A stretch of DNA of 64,000 nucleotides from Methylophaga sp. (GTDB taxonomy: Bacteria; Pseudomonadota; Gammaproteobacteria; Nitrosococcales; Methylophagaceae). Position numbers and translations under genes: made by a program. The DNA is taken from positions 18,161 through 82,160 of the forward strand of contig NVWQ02000045.1 of assembly GCA_002733715.2 (NCBI GenBank). The letters run 5' to 3'. Positions 42,810 to 51,769 of this stretch are shown piece after piece. The notes under the pieces are model-generated. The model was given only the letters and a program-made list of their open reading frames with translations, was not told where the DNA came from and did not search any database. Each line of letters begins with the position of its first letter. The first letter of the stretch is position 1.

Positions 42810-44567
42810 ATGAATAAGGCATCATTAAAAATAAAACCATTCTCAGAATATGAGAATGAATCTAATAAAGAAGCATCCATAATCACTTCTAATGGATTGC
42901 TAAATCAAAAGTTACAAGGCGTTCATCATAATGCAAGGTTGTTCTCTGAATTAACTTTAGATCAACGAATCTCTTTGCTAGAAGATATTAAAAAAGGCTT
43001 TGTTGATGTTGCTGAATCAATGGTACAGGCTGAATGCATAGTCAAAGGTTTGCAAATTGGGACACCTTCAGAATCTGAAGCATGGGCCTTAGGCCCGGTA
43101 TTTGTAGTTCGACACTTAAGGTTACTTCAAGAGTCATTACAAGCATTAAAAAGTACAGGTAATACAAATATTGGCAAGGTAAGCCTAACTATTGATCATC
43201 GCCTTTCAGTCAATGTTTTTCCTGCCAGCACTATCGATGGGATCTTGTATAAAGATGTCACTATTGATGTGCACATGCTTCCAAATGTTACTCAAAATAA
43301 ACTCGAATCTGATCGTGCTCGATTTTATAAGAAGCCCGAACATAACGGGCGGGTTGTATTAGTGCTTGGTGCAGGAAATATATCAATGATCCCAATAATG
43401 GATGTCTTAACCAAAATGTTCAATGAAGGTAAAGTCTGCATTCTGAAAATGAACCCGGTTAATGCCTACATTGGGGCTTTTATTGAGAAAGCATTTTCTA
43501 AGGCTATTGCAGATAACTTTTTAGCGGTTGTTTACGGAAATATAGAGGAAAGCCAATATCTCATTGATCATGATTTAGTGGATGAAATTCATATAACAGG
43601 ATCAGATAAAACATATAACGCTATTGTTTGGGGACCCGAAGGTAAAGATCGTGATGAACGTATGGTACAGAAAAAACCTGTATTGAAAAAAGAAATCACG
43701 TCGGAGCTTGGTAATGTGACCCCTGTTATTATTGTTCCAGGGCCATATACTGATAAAGAACTTGCATTTCAGGCTGAAGATATAGCCTCTGCTTTTACTC
43801 TGAATGCATCATATAATTGTTGTACCCCGGTATCATTGGTTACGGCAGAAGGATGGCAACAGCGAAGTTTGTTCTTGAAAAAACTAGAACAAACTCTTTC
43901 AGATATCCCAACGAGGAAAGCATATTATCCTGGGGCAAAAGATCGCTGGGATTCACTAACAAAAGGCCATGTAGATCTCGCTATTATGGGTAAAGAAAAT
44001 GATGGTCATTTGCCTTGGGCTTTGATTAAAAGCCTTTCGCCTAGCTCAGATGAAGCTATTTACAAAAATGAACCATTTTGTTCAGTTTTGGCTGAAACAA
44101 TGATTAATACAAAAGATACGATAGAATTTCTTGAGCGCGCTGTTGATTTTGTAAACAATAAACTTTGGGGAAGTCTAACTGCAAATTTTATTATTCATCC
44201 TGCTTCAATGAAAGATCCTAATATTAGGAAAGCCATTGAACGAGCTATTACTAAATTGAATTATGGCGTAGTGACTATTAATGGTTTCAACGGAATTGAA
44301 TTCATTTCAGGGGTTGCGCCATGGGGAGCTCATCCGGGTTCTGAGAAAACTAATATTCAGAGTGGTCAGGGTTGGGTGCACAACACGCTAATGTTAGAAG
44401 GTATTGAAAAAGCAGTGTTACGCTTTCCATTAGTTGCTTTCCCAAAACCGCCATGGCATTCCAGTAATAGAGTGGCGCATAAGATAATGCCTAAACTGAT
44501 GCACTTAGAAAACAATCCTAGTTGGACTAAATTACCAGGGGTTATCTTTACCGTTATGCAGGGTTAA
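42810..44567 (+). CDS. Aldehyde dehydrogenase-superfamily protein (long form)
   Basis: GRVVLVLGAGNISMIPIMDVLTKMFNEGKVCILKMNP; ELGNVTPVIIVPG; NASYNCCTP active-site region. Confidence 0.75.
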   Translation: MNKASLKIKPFSEYENESNKEASIITSNGLLNQKLQGVHHNARLFSELTLDQRISLLEDIKKGFVDVAESMVQAECIVKGLQIGTPSESEAWALGPVFVVRHLRLLQESLQALKSTGNTNIGKVSLTIDHRLSVNVFPASTIDGILYKDVTIDVHMLPNVTQNKLESDRARFYKKPEHNGRVVLVLGAGNISMIPIMDVLTKMFNEGKVCILKMNPVNAYIGAFIEKAFSKAIADNFLAVVYGNIEESQYLIDHDLVDEIHITGSDKTYNAIVWGPEGKDRDERMVQKKPVLKKEITSELGNVTPVIIVPGPYTDKELAFQAEDIASAFTLNASYNCCTPVSLVTAEGWQQRSLFLKKLEQTLSDIPTRKAYYPGAKDRWDSLTKGHVDLAIMGKENDGHLPWALIKSLSPSSDEAIYKNEPFCSVLAETMINTKDTIEFLERAVDFVNNKLWGSLTANFIIHPASMKDPNIRKAIERAITKLNYGVVTINGFNGIEFISGVAPWGAHPGSEKTNIQSGQGWVHNTLMLEGIEKAVLRFPLVAFPKPPWHSSNRVAHKIMPKLMHLENNPSWTKLPGVIFTVMQG

Positions 44568-44668
44568 CTATTTGTAGCAGCAATTTAGCTAGCTAGCAGA
44601 ATTTTTTTTAAACTACTATACTAAAGTAGTGTAAAAATATTCGTCTAAGATAAAGAGACAGCTAAATT

Positions 44669-47600
44669 ATGACGGTTCAGATTGCAACTAATGCTGCAAA
44701 AATTTCTCGTCCCAAAATTTCGGGGATGTACCCTCGTCATAGATTAAATAAAAAATTAGATGAATCTACTATGCATCCAGGTACTTGGATTTCAAGTCCA
44801 CCTGGTGCTGGTAAAACTGCATTAATATGCAATTATCTTGAATTAAAAAATGAAAAAACTGTCTGGTTAAAGGTGGATGAAGGTGATAGTGAACTAGCAA
44901 CATTCTTTTATTATCTAGGACAAGCCGTTAAAAAGTCGACACCTCGTAAAAAAGATAAAATCCCCATTTTTACACCTGAATATAGAGAAGGGCTTGCCGT
45001 TTTTACACGTAACTTCTTTCGTACTGTATTTGCCCGTTTCTCCTCGAAATTTACCTTTGTATTTGATAATTATCAAGATGTATCTTCCGATTCTGATTTG
45101 CATAAACTTATTGTCATTGCTCATGAAGAATTGCCAGATAACGGCGCTATAATTGTTATAAGCCGTAGTCTGCCACCTTCGGAGTTTTCTCGATTACGAG
45201 CTAATAATCACCTATCTATTTTAGAGTGGGACCAGCTTAAATTAACGGATGATGAAATGGAGGAGTTTTTTACATTAAAAGGACTTTCTCAAGAGCACAT
45301 ACCTTCAGCAATGGCGCTCACACAAGGATGGATTGCAGGCTTAGCTTTGTTACTTGAGCAAGATAACGAAGAGGTTTTCCAACAAAAACAATTGTCAGAA
45401 TTTAATCCCAAATTATTATTTGATTATTTTGTTGGTGAGGTTTTTGATGTTGCAGATGATGAAACTCAGCATTTGTTAATCAAAACGGCATTATTTCCTA
45501 AAATGACCATTGAAATGGCCATTCAGATCTCGGGCATTCAATCTGCGGCATCAATTCTTGATAGTTTAGTTGCTAAAAACTTTTTTACCTATCAACACGG
45601 TAACAAAGAGAAAAGTTATGAATATCATCCTTTATTTAAAGAATTTTTATTAAAAAAATCTGAACAATTAATGGGGGATATTGAGCTAAAAGTAACAAAA
45701 TGGAATGCTGCTGAGTTGTTAGAAAAAAATAATCAAATAGAATCAGCAATTAAGCTTTATTCTCAACTGGAAGATTGGGATAAAGTTGCAACAGTGATCA
45801 AGAAAACGGCTAAAAGCTTGATAGTTCAAGGGCGAAATTTCATTTTGCAAGAGTGGTTAACGCAAATACCAGAGCCAAGAATACATGATGACCCTTGGTT
45901 GATATATTGGTTAGCTCTTACAACCAAGGCATATTCTCCTCTTGCTAGCTTTCCATTATTCGAAAAAACACATCAACTATTTAAAGATAGAAACGATGTA
46001 ACCGGTATTTATTTATCGTGGGCTGGGGCACTTGATTCTCTTCGTATGGATCATATGGGCGATGCTACTAGATTAGATTTTTGGTTTGATCGCTTAGAGA
46101 TATTGAGACAAAAATATCCTACTTTTCCATCTGATGAAATTGAGTTGGAAGTGGCGATTAATATGTTAATGGCACTATGGTGGCGGCAGCCCCAGAATAA
46201 GAGCTTTTATTATTGGCAAGAGCGAGCCTTAGCTACTGTGGCTAGTTCAGAAAAAAGAAACGAGTATACGATTTGGTTAAACAGCATTATGGTTTATCAA
46301 CTACTTATGATTTCTGGTGAACCGATGCAGGCAGAAAATTTGATAAATCAAACATGGTCGCTAGTTGATAAAGAAGAATCACTTTCTCAATCTATCCTCT
46401 GGTTTCATATTGCCAACAACCTGTTGTTTTGGAGAAGAGGTCAGTTCGACTTGGCCTATGATCATATCGAAAAAGGCTTAGAAGTAGGGAAAAAAACAGG
46501 GTTTCACCATGAGGATCATCAATTATTAGTGCTAGGCGCATCAGTGGCGCTCACGGAAGAAAAGTTACCGCTGGCTAAACATTATATTGATCAACTCGAC
46601 ATTACCGATCTTGGTGCTCAAGGTTCACGCTATCATTACGTCCAGTCATGGTATTACTTCTTACAAGGTGATTTAGGCAATGCTAAATATCATGGGGAGT
46701 TATCCGTTAAAATTGCCGAAACAGCAGGAATGCCTTATTTTCACTTGCTACATTGCCTCGGACTATCTGATATCTATTTTAGCTTAGGTGAATATGACGC
46801 CAGTAGTAACATGATAGCAATGGGACGGAATATTGCAGAAGAAATAAATGCAGTTTTACTTATTTACAGTGCATTATTATTAGAAGCAAAATTTAGTTTT
46901 GCACAAAAAAAGTATCAACTAGGTATAGAGCTACTTGAAAAAGCACTGATTATTGGGCGGGAACGCGCGTATATAAAAACATCATTTGTATCTAATAAAG
47001 AAATGGCACAACTTTGCGTAGAAGCACTTCACGCTAATATTGAAGTTGACTATATTCAAATGGTGATACAAAAACTAGGCTTAACGTTACCAGAAGAGGC
47101 CTCGGGCATAGAGAATTGGCCTTGGCCAGTAAAAATAAGCTGTTTAGGAAAAGGCTTTGAAATAATTAAAGATAATGAGCTAATTCCAACCAGTCGAAAA
47201 GCACAAAAGAAACCATTAGAAATTATTAAAGTACTTATTGCTCTTGGTGGCGACAATATTCCAGAAAGCAAAGTCGTAGAAATGATTTGGCCTGAATCAG
47301 ACGGCGATGCTGGCCATCAATCGATCGCCACCACATTACATCGCTTACGTAAAATAGTAGGTGAAGACATCATTGAATTGAAAGACGGTCGTTTATCACT
47401 CAATAAAAATAAAGTATGGGTAGATGCTTGGGAATTCGATAAGCAATGTGATAGCAAGCAAATTGACACAAACAGCACGTTACTAGATAAAAGTATCGCA
47501 CTCTATAAAGGCTTATTTCTAGCGGGCGAAACTGACTTATACTGGAGCCTAACGCTGCGAGATAAGTTGCATCAACAATATATAAAACTGATCAAACAAA

Positions 47601-47842
47601 AAGGGCATCAATTAGAGCAAGATAACGAATGGCATCAGGCGTGTGAATTGTATCAGCAAGGCTTAGAAATAGACGATGTTACAGAACAATTTTATCAACG
47701 ATTAATGTATTGCTATATTCATATGGAAAGAGCGGGGGAGGCAGTTAAAACATATCGTCAATGCTTTCAAGTGCTTAATAAAAAGCTAGGTATTGAGCCA
47801 TCAAAGATTACAAAAGATCTGTATGTTAAAGCTATGGATTGA
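44669..47842 (+). CDS. MalT-like STAND ATPase with C-terminal BTAD regulatory domain
   Basis: Walker A SSPPGAGKTALI, TPR-like middle, C-terminal SARP/BTAD text (LYKGLFLAGETDLYWSLTLRDKLHQQYIKLI...YHMERAGEAVKTYRQCFQVLNKKLGIEPS-type). Confidence 0.85.
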   Translation: MTVQIATNAAKISRPKISGMYPRHRLNKKLDESTMHPGTWISSPPGAGKTALICNYLELKNEKTVWLKVDEGDSELATFFYYLGQAVKKSTPRKKDKIPIFTPEYREGLAVFTRNFFRTVFARFSSKFTFVFDNYQDVSSDSDLHKLIVIAHEELPDNGAIIVISRSLPPSEFSRLRANNHLSILEWDQLKLTDDEMEEFFTLKGLSQEHIPSAMALTQGWIAGLALLLEQDNEEVFQQKQLSEFNPKLLFDYFVGEVFDVADDETQHLLIKTALFPKMTIEMAIQISGIQSAASILDSLVAKNFFTYQHGNKEKSYEYHPLFKEFLLKKSEQLMGDIELKVTKWNAAELLEKNNQIESAIKLYSQLEDWDKVATVIKKTAKSLIVQGRNFILQEWLTQIPEPRIHDDPWLIYWLALTTKAYSPLASFPLFEKTHQLFKDRNDVTGIYLSWAGALDSLRMDHMGDATRLDFWFDRLEILRQKYPTFPSDEIELEVAINMLMALWWRQPQNKSFYYWQERALATVASSEKRNEYTIWLNSIMVYQLLMISGEPMQAENLINQTWSLVDKEESLSQSILWFHIANNLLFWRRGQFDLAYDHIEKGLEVGKKTGFHHEDHQLLVLGASVALTEEKLPLAKHYIDQLDITDLGAQGSRYHYVQSWYYFLQGDLGNAKYHGELSVKIAETAGMPYFHLLHCLGLSDIYFSLGEYDASSNMIAMGRNIAEEINAVLLIYSALLLEAKFSFAQKKYQLGIELLEKALIIGRERAYIKTSFVSNKEMAQLCVEALHANIEVDYIQMVIQKLGLTLPEEASGIENWPWPVKISCLGKGFEIIKDNELIPTSRKAQKKPLEIIKVLIALGGDNIPESKVVEMIWPESDGDAGHQSIATTLHRLRKIVGEDIIELKDGRLSLNKNKVWVDAWEFDKQCDSKQIDTNSTLLDKSIALYKGLFLAGETDLYWSLTLRDKLHQQYIKLIKQKGHQLEQDNEWHQACELYQQGLEIDDVTEQFYQRLMYCYIHMERAGEAVKTYRQCFQVLNKKLGIEPSKITKDLYVKAMD

Positions 47843-47901
47843 TAGTTGAGAAGCGGGTAGTGTGCACTAGCGTAGCGCATCACTACCCAAGCTCAACATT
47901 A

Positions 47902-48387
47902 TTATTTACGAAATCCTTTCCACTCAACGGTATACTCCGTTTCAGAAGTGAAGTATCCCTTATAGGTTCCGCCACCTTGAATACCCGAATTAGATCCTGT
48001 TCCACCTGTGAATGACCAGTTGCCATTAAACGATGTCATAGGCTGTTTATTTTCACCCATTACTGTAGTGATTGAACCTTGCCATTTAACGGTCACATTT
48101 TCCTTGTCACGGCTAAAAACCAAATGCCCGCTTTGAGTACCATTACCTTGAATCAGATCATCAATTTCTTTGTTATTAGCCGTCCAGCCATCTAGAAAAC
48201 CACCTTTGTTGATTCCTGCTGCCTCTGCAAGCCTTAAAATATGACCTCTATCATCAATCGGTAACACATTTTGTGAAACCAATGCAGTGCTAAATTTGCC
48301 ACTAACAGGTGCATCAGCATAGCTAAAACTCATTGTGAAAACGGATAGTAGTAAAATTTGTAATATTTTATTGAATATATTTTTCAT
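47902..48387 (-). CDS. Secreted protein of unknown function
   Basis: N-terminal signal peptide (MKNIFNKILQILLLSVFTMSFSYADA); no family recognised. Confidence 0.55.
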   Translation of the reverse strand: MKNIFNKILQILLLSVFTMSFSYADAPVSGKFSTALVSQNVLPIDDRGHILRLAEAAGINKGGFLDGWTANNKEIDDLIQGNGTQSGHLVFSRDKENVTVKWQGSITTVMGENKQPMTSFNGNWSFTGGTGSNSGIQGGGTYKGYFTSETEYTVEWKGFRK

Positions 48388-48500
48388 TGTAAGTACCTCA
48401 TCATAAGTTAGTTGTTTTTCAGCCATAGACTTTGTATGGCGTAGCTATTTTATGATGGGAGCCATTACATATAAGGTACGAATAAAGAGTTACTAATGAT

Positions 48501-48525
48501 AAAGCCATCTTAGTAAGATGGTTTT
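48501..48525. terminator. Bidirectional hairpin
   Basis: AAAGCCATCTTAGTAAGATGGTTTT. Confidence 0.6.
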
Positions 48526-48600
48526 ATCATCATCTAACGAGTGCCACTTTTAGGATTTAGCTTTATGGCTAAAATCTAAAAGGCCTAGTAAAATTCCTTA

Positions 48601-50132
48601 CTATATATAAGAACTTTCTGCCTTGATTTTATATGAGGCTTCTTTATCTGATGCTACTATCGCAAAATTAAAGTCCGCTTTAAATTGAGCATAAATAGTG
48701 AATAAGGGCTCACCTTTTTTTACTTTATCACCTACTTTTTTATGTAAATAAACGCCGGCACCTTTATCCATGGGTGAACCGGCAAGACGAGCAATAGTCG
48801 CTATTTTGAAGTTATCAATTGTTTCAACAATGCCCGATCTAAAAGCGATAACATCATGTTGTAATATCCCTAGTTTAGGGCGTTCTAGGTTACATCGATA
48901 ATGGCATTCATTTTTGCTAATGCTCTGCCATATTCGAGGATGTCACGGGCAATAGCATAACCTTGCCCACCACGAACATCGAGGTCAAATTCTATAATTC
49001 TACCTGCAAGTTGTAATACTTTTTCACGTAAATCATGAGGTGCTTCTGGATCATTTTCTAGCACTTTCATGATATCTATAGTCTCTAGAATAGGGCCAAT
49101 GCCGCGGCCAATAGGCTGGCTACCATCGGTTAGAACCACCTCAATATGTAGCCCCATCTTGTCGCCTACATATTCAAATATTTTGCGTAACTTTAGGCCG
49201 TCGGATGAATTGCGTATTTTTGCAGTTTCTCCTACTGGGATATCAATTAATAAATGAGTCGCACCTGCGGCCACTTTTTTAGCGAGTATGGATGCGACCA
49301 TTTGACCTATGGAATCCATAGAAAGAGGGCGCTCTACAGCAATCAGAATATCATCAGCAGGTGCTAATTTTGCTGTGCCTCCTCAGACTATTACAGCACG
49401 TTCTTTTTGGACTATTTTACGTAGTGTTTCTTGAGAATGGTCTACATTGGCTAATACTTCCATTGTGTCGGCTGTACCCGCAGGAGAAGTGATTGCACGG
49501 CTCGATGTTTTGGGCATTAACATGCCATGAGCGGCAACAATGGGAACTATTATCATTGTTGTGCGGTTACCGGGGATACCACCAATACAGTGTTTATCAG
49601 GGACAAGATGCTCCCCCCAGTCAAAGTGTTTTCCAGTATTAACCATCGCTCGGGTAAGGCTTAATATTTCTTCTCGCTCCATACCAGATTCAGCACAACC
49701 CACCAGAAAGGCTGCAATTTCTATTTTTGAATACCGGTTGTTAACAATATCCTGAATAATCTTTAGATAGTTATCATAGTTAAGGCGTTCACCAGCTATC
49801 TTAAGATGGACAGACTTGAGGGATGAAGGAGGGGTTGCATGACCAATAAATACATCCGTTCCACCGGGCAAATCAAGTTGTCGAAAAACTTGTTCACTCA
49901 ATCCTAATTGGTTAGGCGCTGTGATAGTGTCATCATCATCAACAATATTGAGTACTGCGATAATGGGGACGCCATTAGCTATTTTGTGGATTTCAATTTT
50001 ATTGAGAGATTGGAAGCCCTCAGTTCGATAGATCGGGCAGTCTCGATGTAAATAAGCCACATTTTCTTTATACGTGTCTATGCCAATACGGCGTAGTTTT
50101 AACGGCGGTAAACCAGTTAAATTCTGGCTCAT
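48601..50132 (-). pseudogene. Thymidine phosphorylase/AMP phosphorylase-family gene with in-frame TGA and a downstream frameshift
   Basis: ...[28 protein letters not shown] (family has Trp at the stop); C-terminal domain ERPKLGILQHDVIAFRSGIVETIDNFKIATIARLAGSPMDKGAGVYLHKKVGD lies in another frame ending 48601. Confidence 0.88.
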
Positions 50133-50145
50133 AAATTATATTTAC

Positions 50146-51003
50146 TCAGGTTGCAAGCTTGACAACAATCACATCACATTTTGCATTCTGAACAATAGCG
50201 TGAGAGGTCGAGCCTAATAACCGTGCAAAACCATGTCGACCATGTGAACCCACCACAATTAAGTCTACATTTTGTGCCGCAGCATATGTCAATATCGTTG
50301 ATTTAGGGCTCCCCCAAAGTACTTCATGTCGAATATTCTGATAGTCTAAGCTATTGGCAATTTTATCCAGATCAGCCACTGAGTTTTCATAGAGTTGTTG
50401 ATCCATTTCTGCATCATCATAGCTAGACATAACTGAATCATACTCAGAATGCATATGTGTAAAGTGTTCAATCGCATGAACTAGAGATAGATTGGCATTG
50501 TAGTGACGTGCTAATTCTACTGCACGTTCCAGCACTAACTCTGAGTGTGGAGAAAAATCCACTGCAACCGAAATATTGCTATAGGATTTCATTACTGTTT
50601 TTTGTTCAGCAATAGTGATCTCATCATCTTGATTGCCTTCTCGTAACCAATCCCATGCATTCTGAAAATCATCACGCACAAAAGTTTTAACTTTCATTTC
50701 AAAAAATGTATTGCTGAATGCACCTGATATTTTTGATAGCCATTTTTGCCAATTATTTTCAGTTACGATGGCGATTCGTAAAAAGTCTTGATCATGCTGT
50801 TTGCCAAACTCAAAATCATCCCATGCGGCTTTTGCATCCCATCCGTGAAAATTCTCGAGTTCAATTAGCAATGAAATAGGGCCGTTTTGTTCTATTAAAC
50901 TTGTTAATTCTGGTAAAAACTTCTGATAATCTTCATCCGTTAATTTCCCCATAACTTTGAATGCAAAAATATTATCTTCCTGTACTGGTATTGCTTGAAA
51001 CAT
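50146..51003 (-). CDS. SpoIIAA-like domain fused to UspA domain
   Basis: N-terminal STAS/SpoIIAA-like region; C-terminal Usp (ISVAVDFSPHSELVLERAVELA, DLIVVGSHGRHGFARLLGSTSHAIVQNAKCDVIVV). Confidence 0.85.
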   Translation of the reverse strand: MFQAIPVQEDNIFAFKVMGKLTDEDYQKFLPELTSLIEQNGPISLLIELENFHGWDAKAAWDDFEFGKQHDQDFLRIAIVTENNWQKWLSKISGAFSNTFFEMKVKTFVRDDFQNAWDWLREGNQDDEITIAEQKTVMKSYSNISVAVDFSPHSELVLERAVELARHYNANLSLVHAIEHFTHMHSEYDSVMSSYDDAEMDQQLYENSVADLDKIANSLDYQNIRHEVLWGSPKSTILTYAAAQNVDLIVVGSHGRHGFARLLGSTSHAIVQNAKCDVIVVKLAT

Positions 51004-51070
51004 GATAGCTATCTCCATATTGTTGGGAATAAATTATGAGACAAGTATAAGTATTCGATAAGAAACTAAC

Positions 51071-51086
51071 TGTCACTTGAGTGACA
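51071..51086. promoter_or_regulatory. TGTCA-N6-TGACA operator (copy 1)
   Basis: TGTCACTTGAGTGACA between divergent Usp and CxxC membrane protein genes. Confidence 0.75.
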
Positions 51087-51161
51087 TTTGTGGACTATAA
51101 AATATAGCATGCTCAGTAACAGAGTGGTTTAATATACAAATAACAGTCTCGGGAGCACACT

Positions 51162-51767
51162 ATGCCACAAAGTACGTTCGATGAAATTATTGAAAATATA
51201 CAGAGTTTGCACTCCCAAATTGAAGATGAATTTGACCGACTATTTGCTGAGAAGCAACGTCAATTTCACTATAATCTTGAAAAAGGAAAAGTTATCTTTG
51301 AAGAGGGTATTCGCGATTTACAGCTGCAATATCGTACTGGTTTATGGAAATATATACGTGGAGCTAAGATAGGGCACATCTTGATTTCACCAGTCATTTA
51401 TAGCGTTTCTGTTCCACTGTTACTGCTTGATATTGTCATTACGATTTATCAGCATATCTGCTTTAGAGTGTTTGGAATAGATCGTGTGTGTCGTGCAGAC
51501 TACATTGTGATCGATCGTCAGCATTTAAGCTATTTGAACGTTATCGAGAAAATGAATTGTATGTATTGTGGTTACGGTAATGGCCTAATAGAATATGCCC
51601 GTGAAATTATTGCTCGCACTGAGCAATATTGGTGTCCTATTAAACATGCTCGTCGTAGCTTAGGCCATCACCACCGAGTGGCTGAATTTGCCGATTATGG
51701 ACATGCTGAAGACTATAAGAAAAAGCTAAAGCAACTTAGAAATGATTTAACGAGCCGTAGAAAATAG
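51162..51767 (+). CDS. Cys-rich membrane protein of unknown function
   Basis: Coiled N-terminus, hydrophobic segment, MNCMYCGYGNGLIEYAREIIARTEQYWCPIKHARR. Confidence 0.6.
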   Translation: MPQSTFDEIIENIQSLHSQIEDEFDRLFAEKQRQFHYNLEKGKVIFEEGIRDLQLQYRTGLWKYIRGAKIGHILISPVIYSVSVPLLLLDIVITIYQHICFRVFGIDRVCRADYIVIDRQHLSYLNVIEKMNCMYCGYGNGLIEYAREIIARTEQYWCPIKHARRSLGHHHRVAEFADYGHAEDYKKKLKQLRNDLTSRRK

Positions 51768-51769
51768 TC

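Noticed and set aside
48885-48900. Programmed frameshift in the thymidine phosphorylase gene
   Set aside because: No slippery sequence was evident and an in-frame nonsense codon lies upstream, so decay or error fits better.
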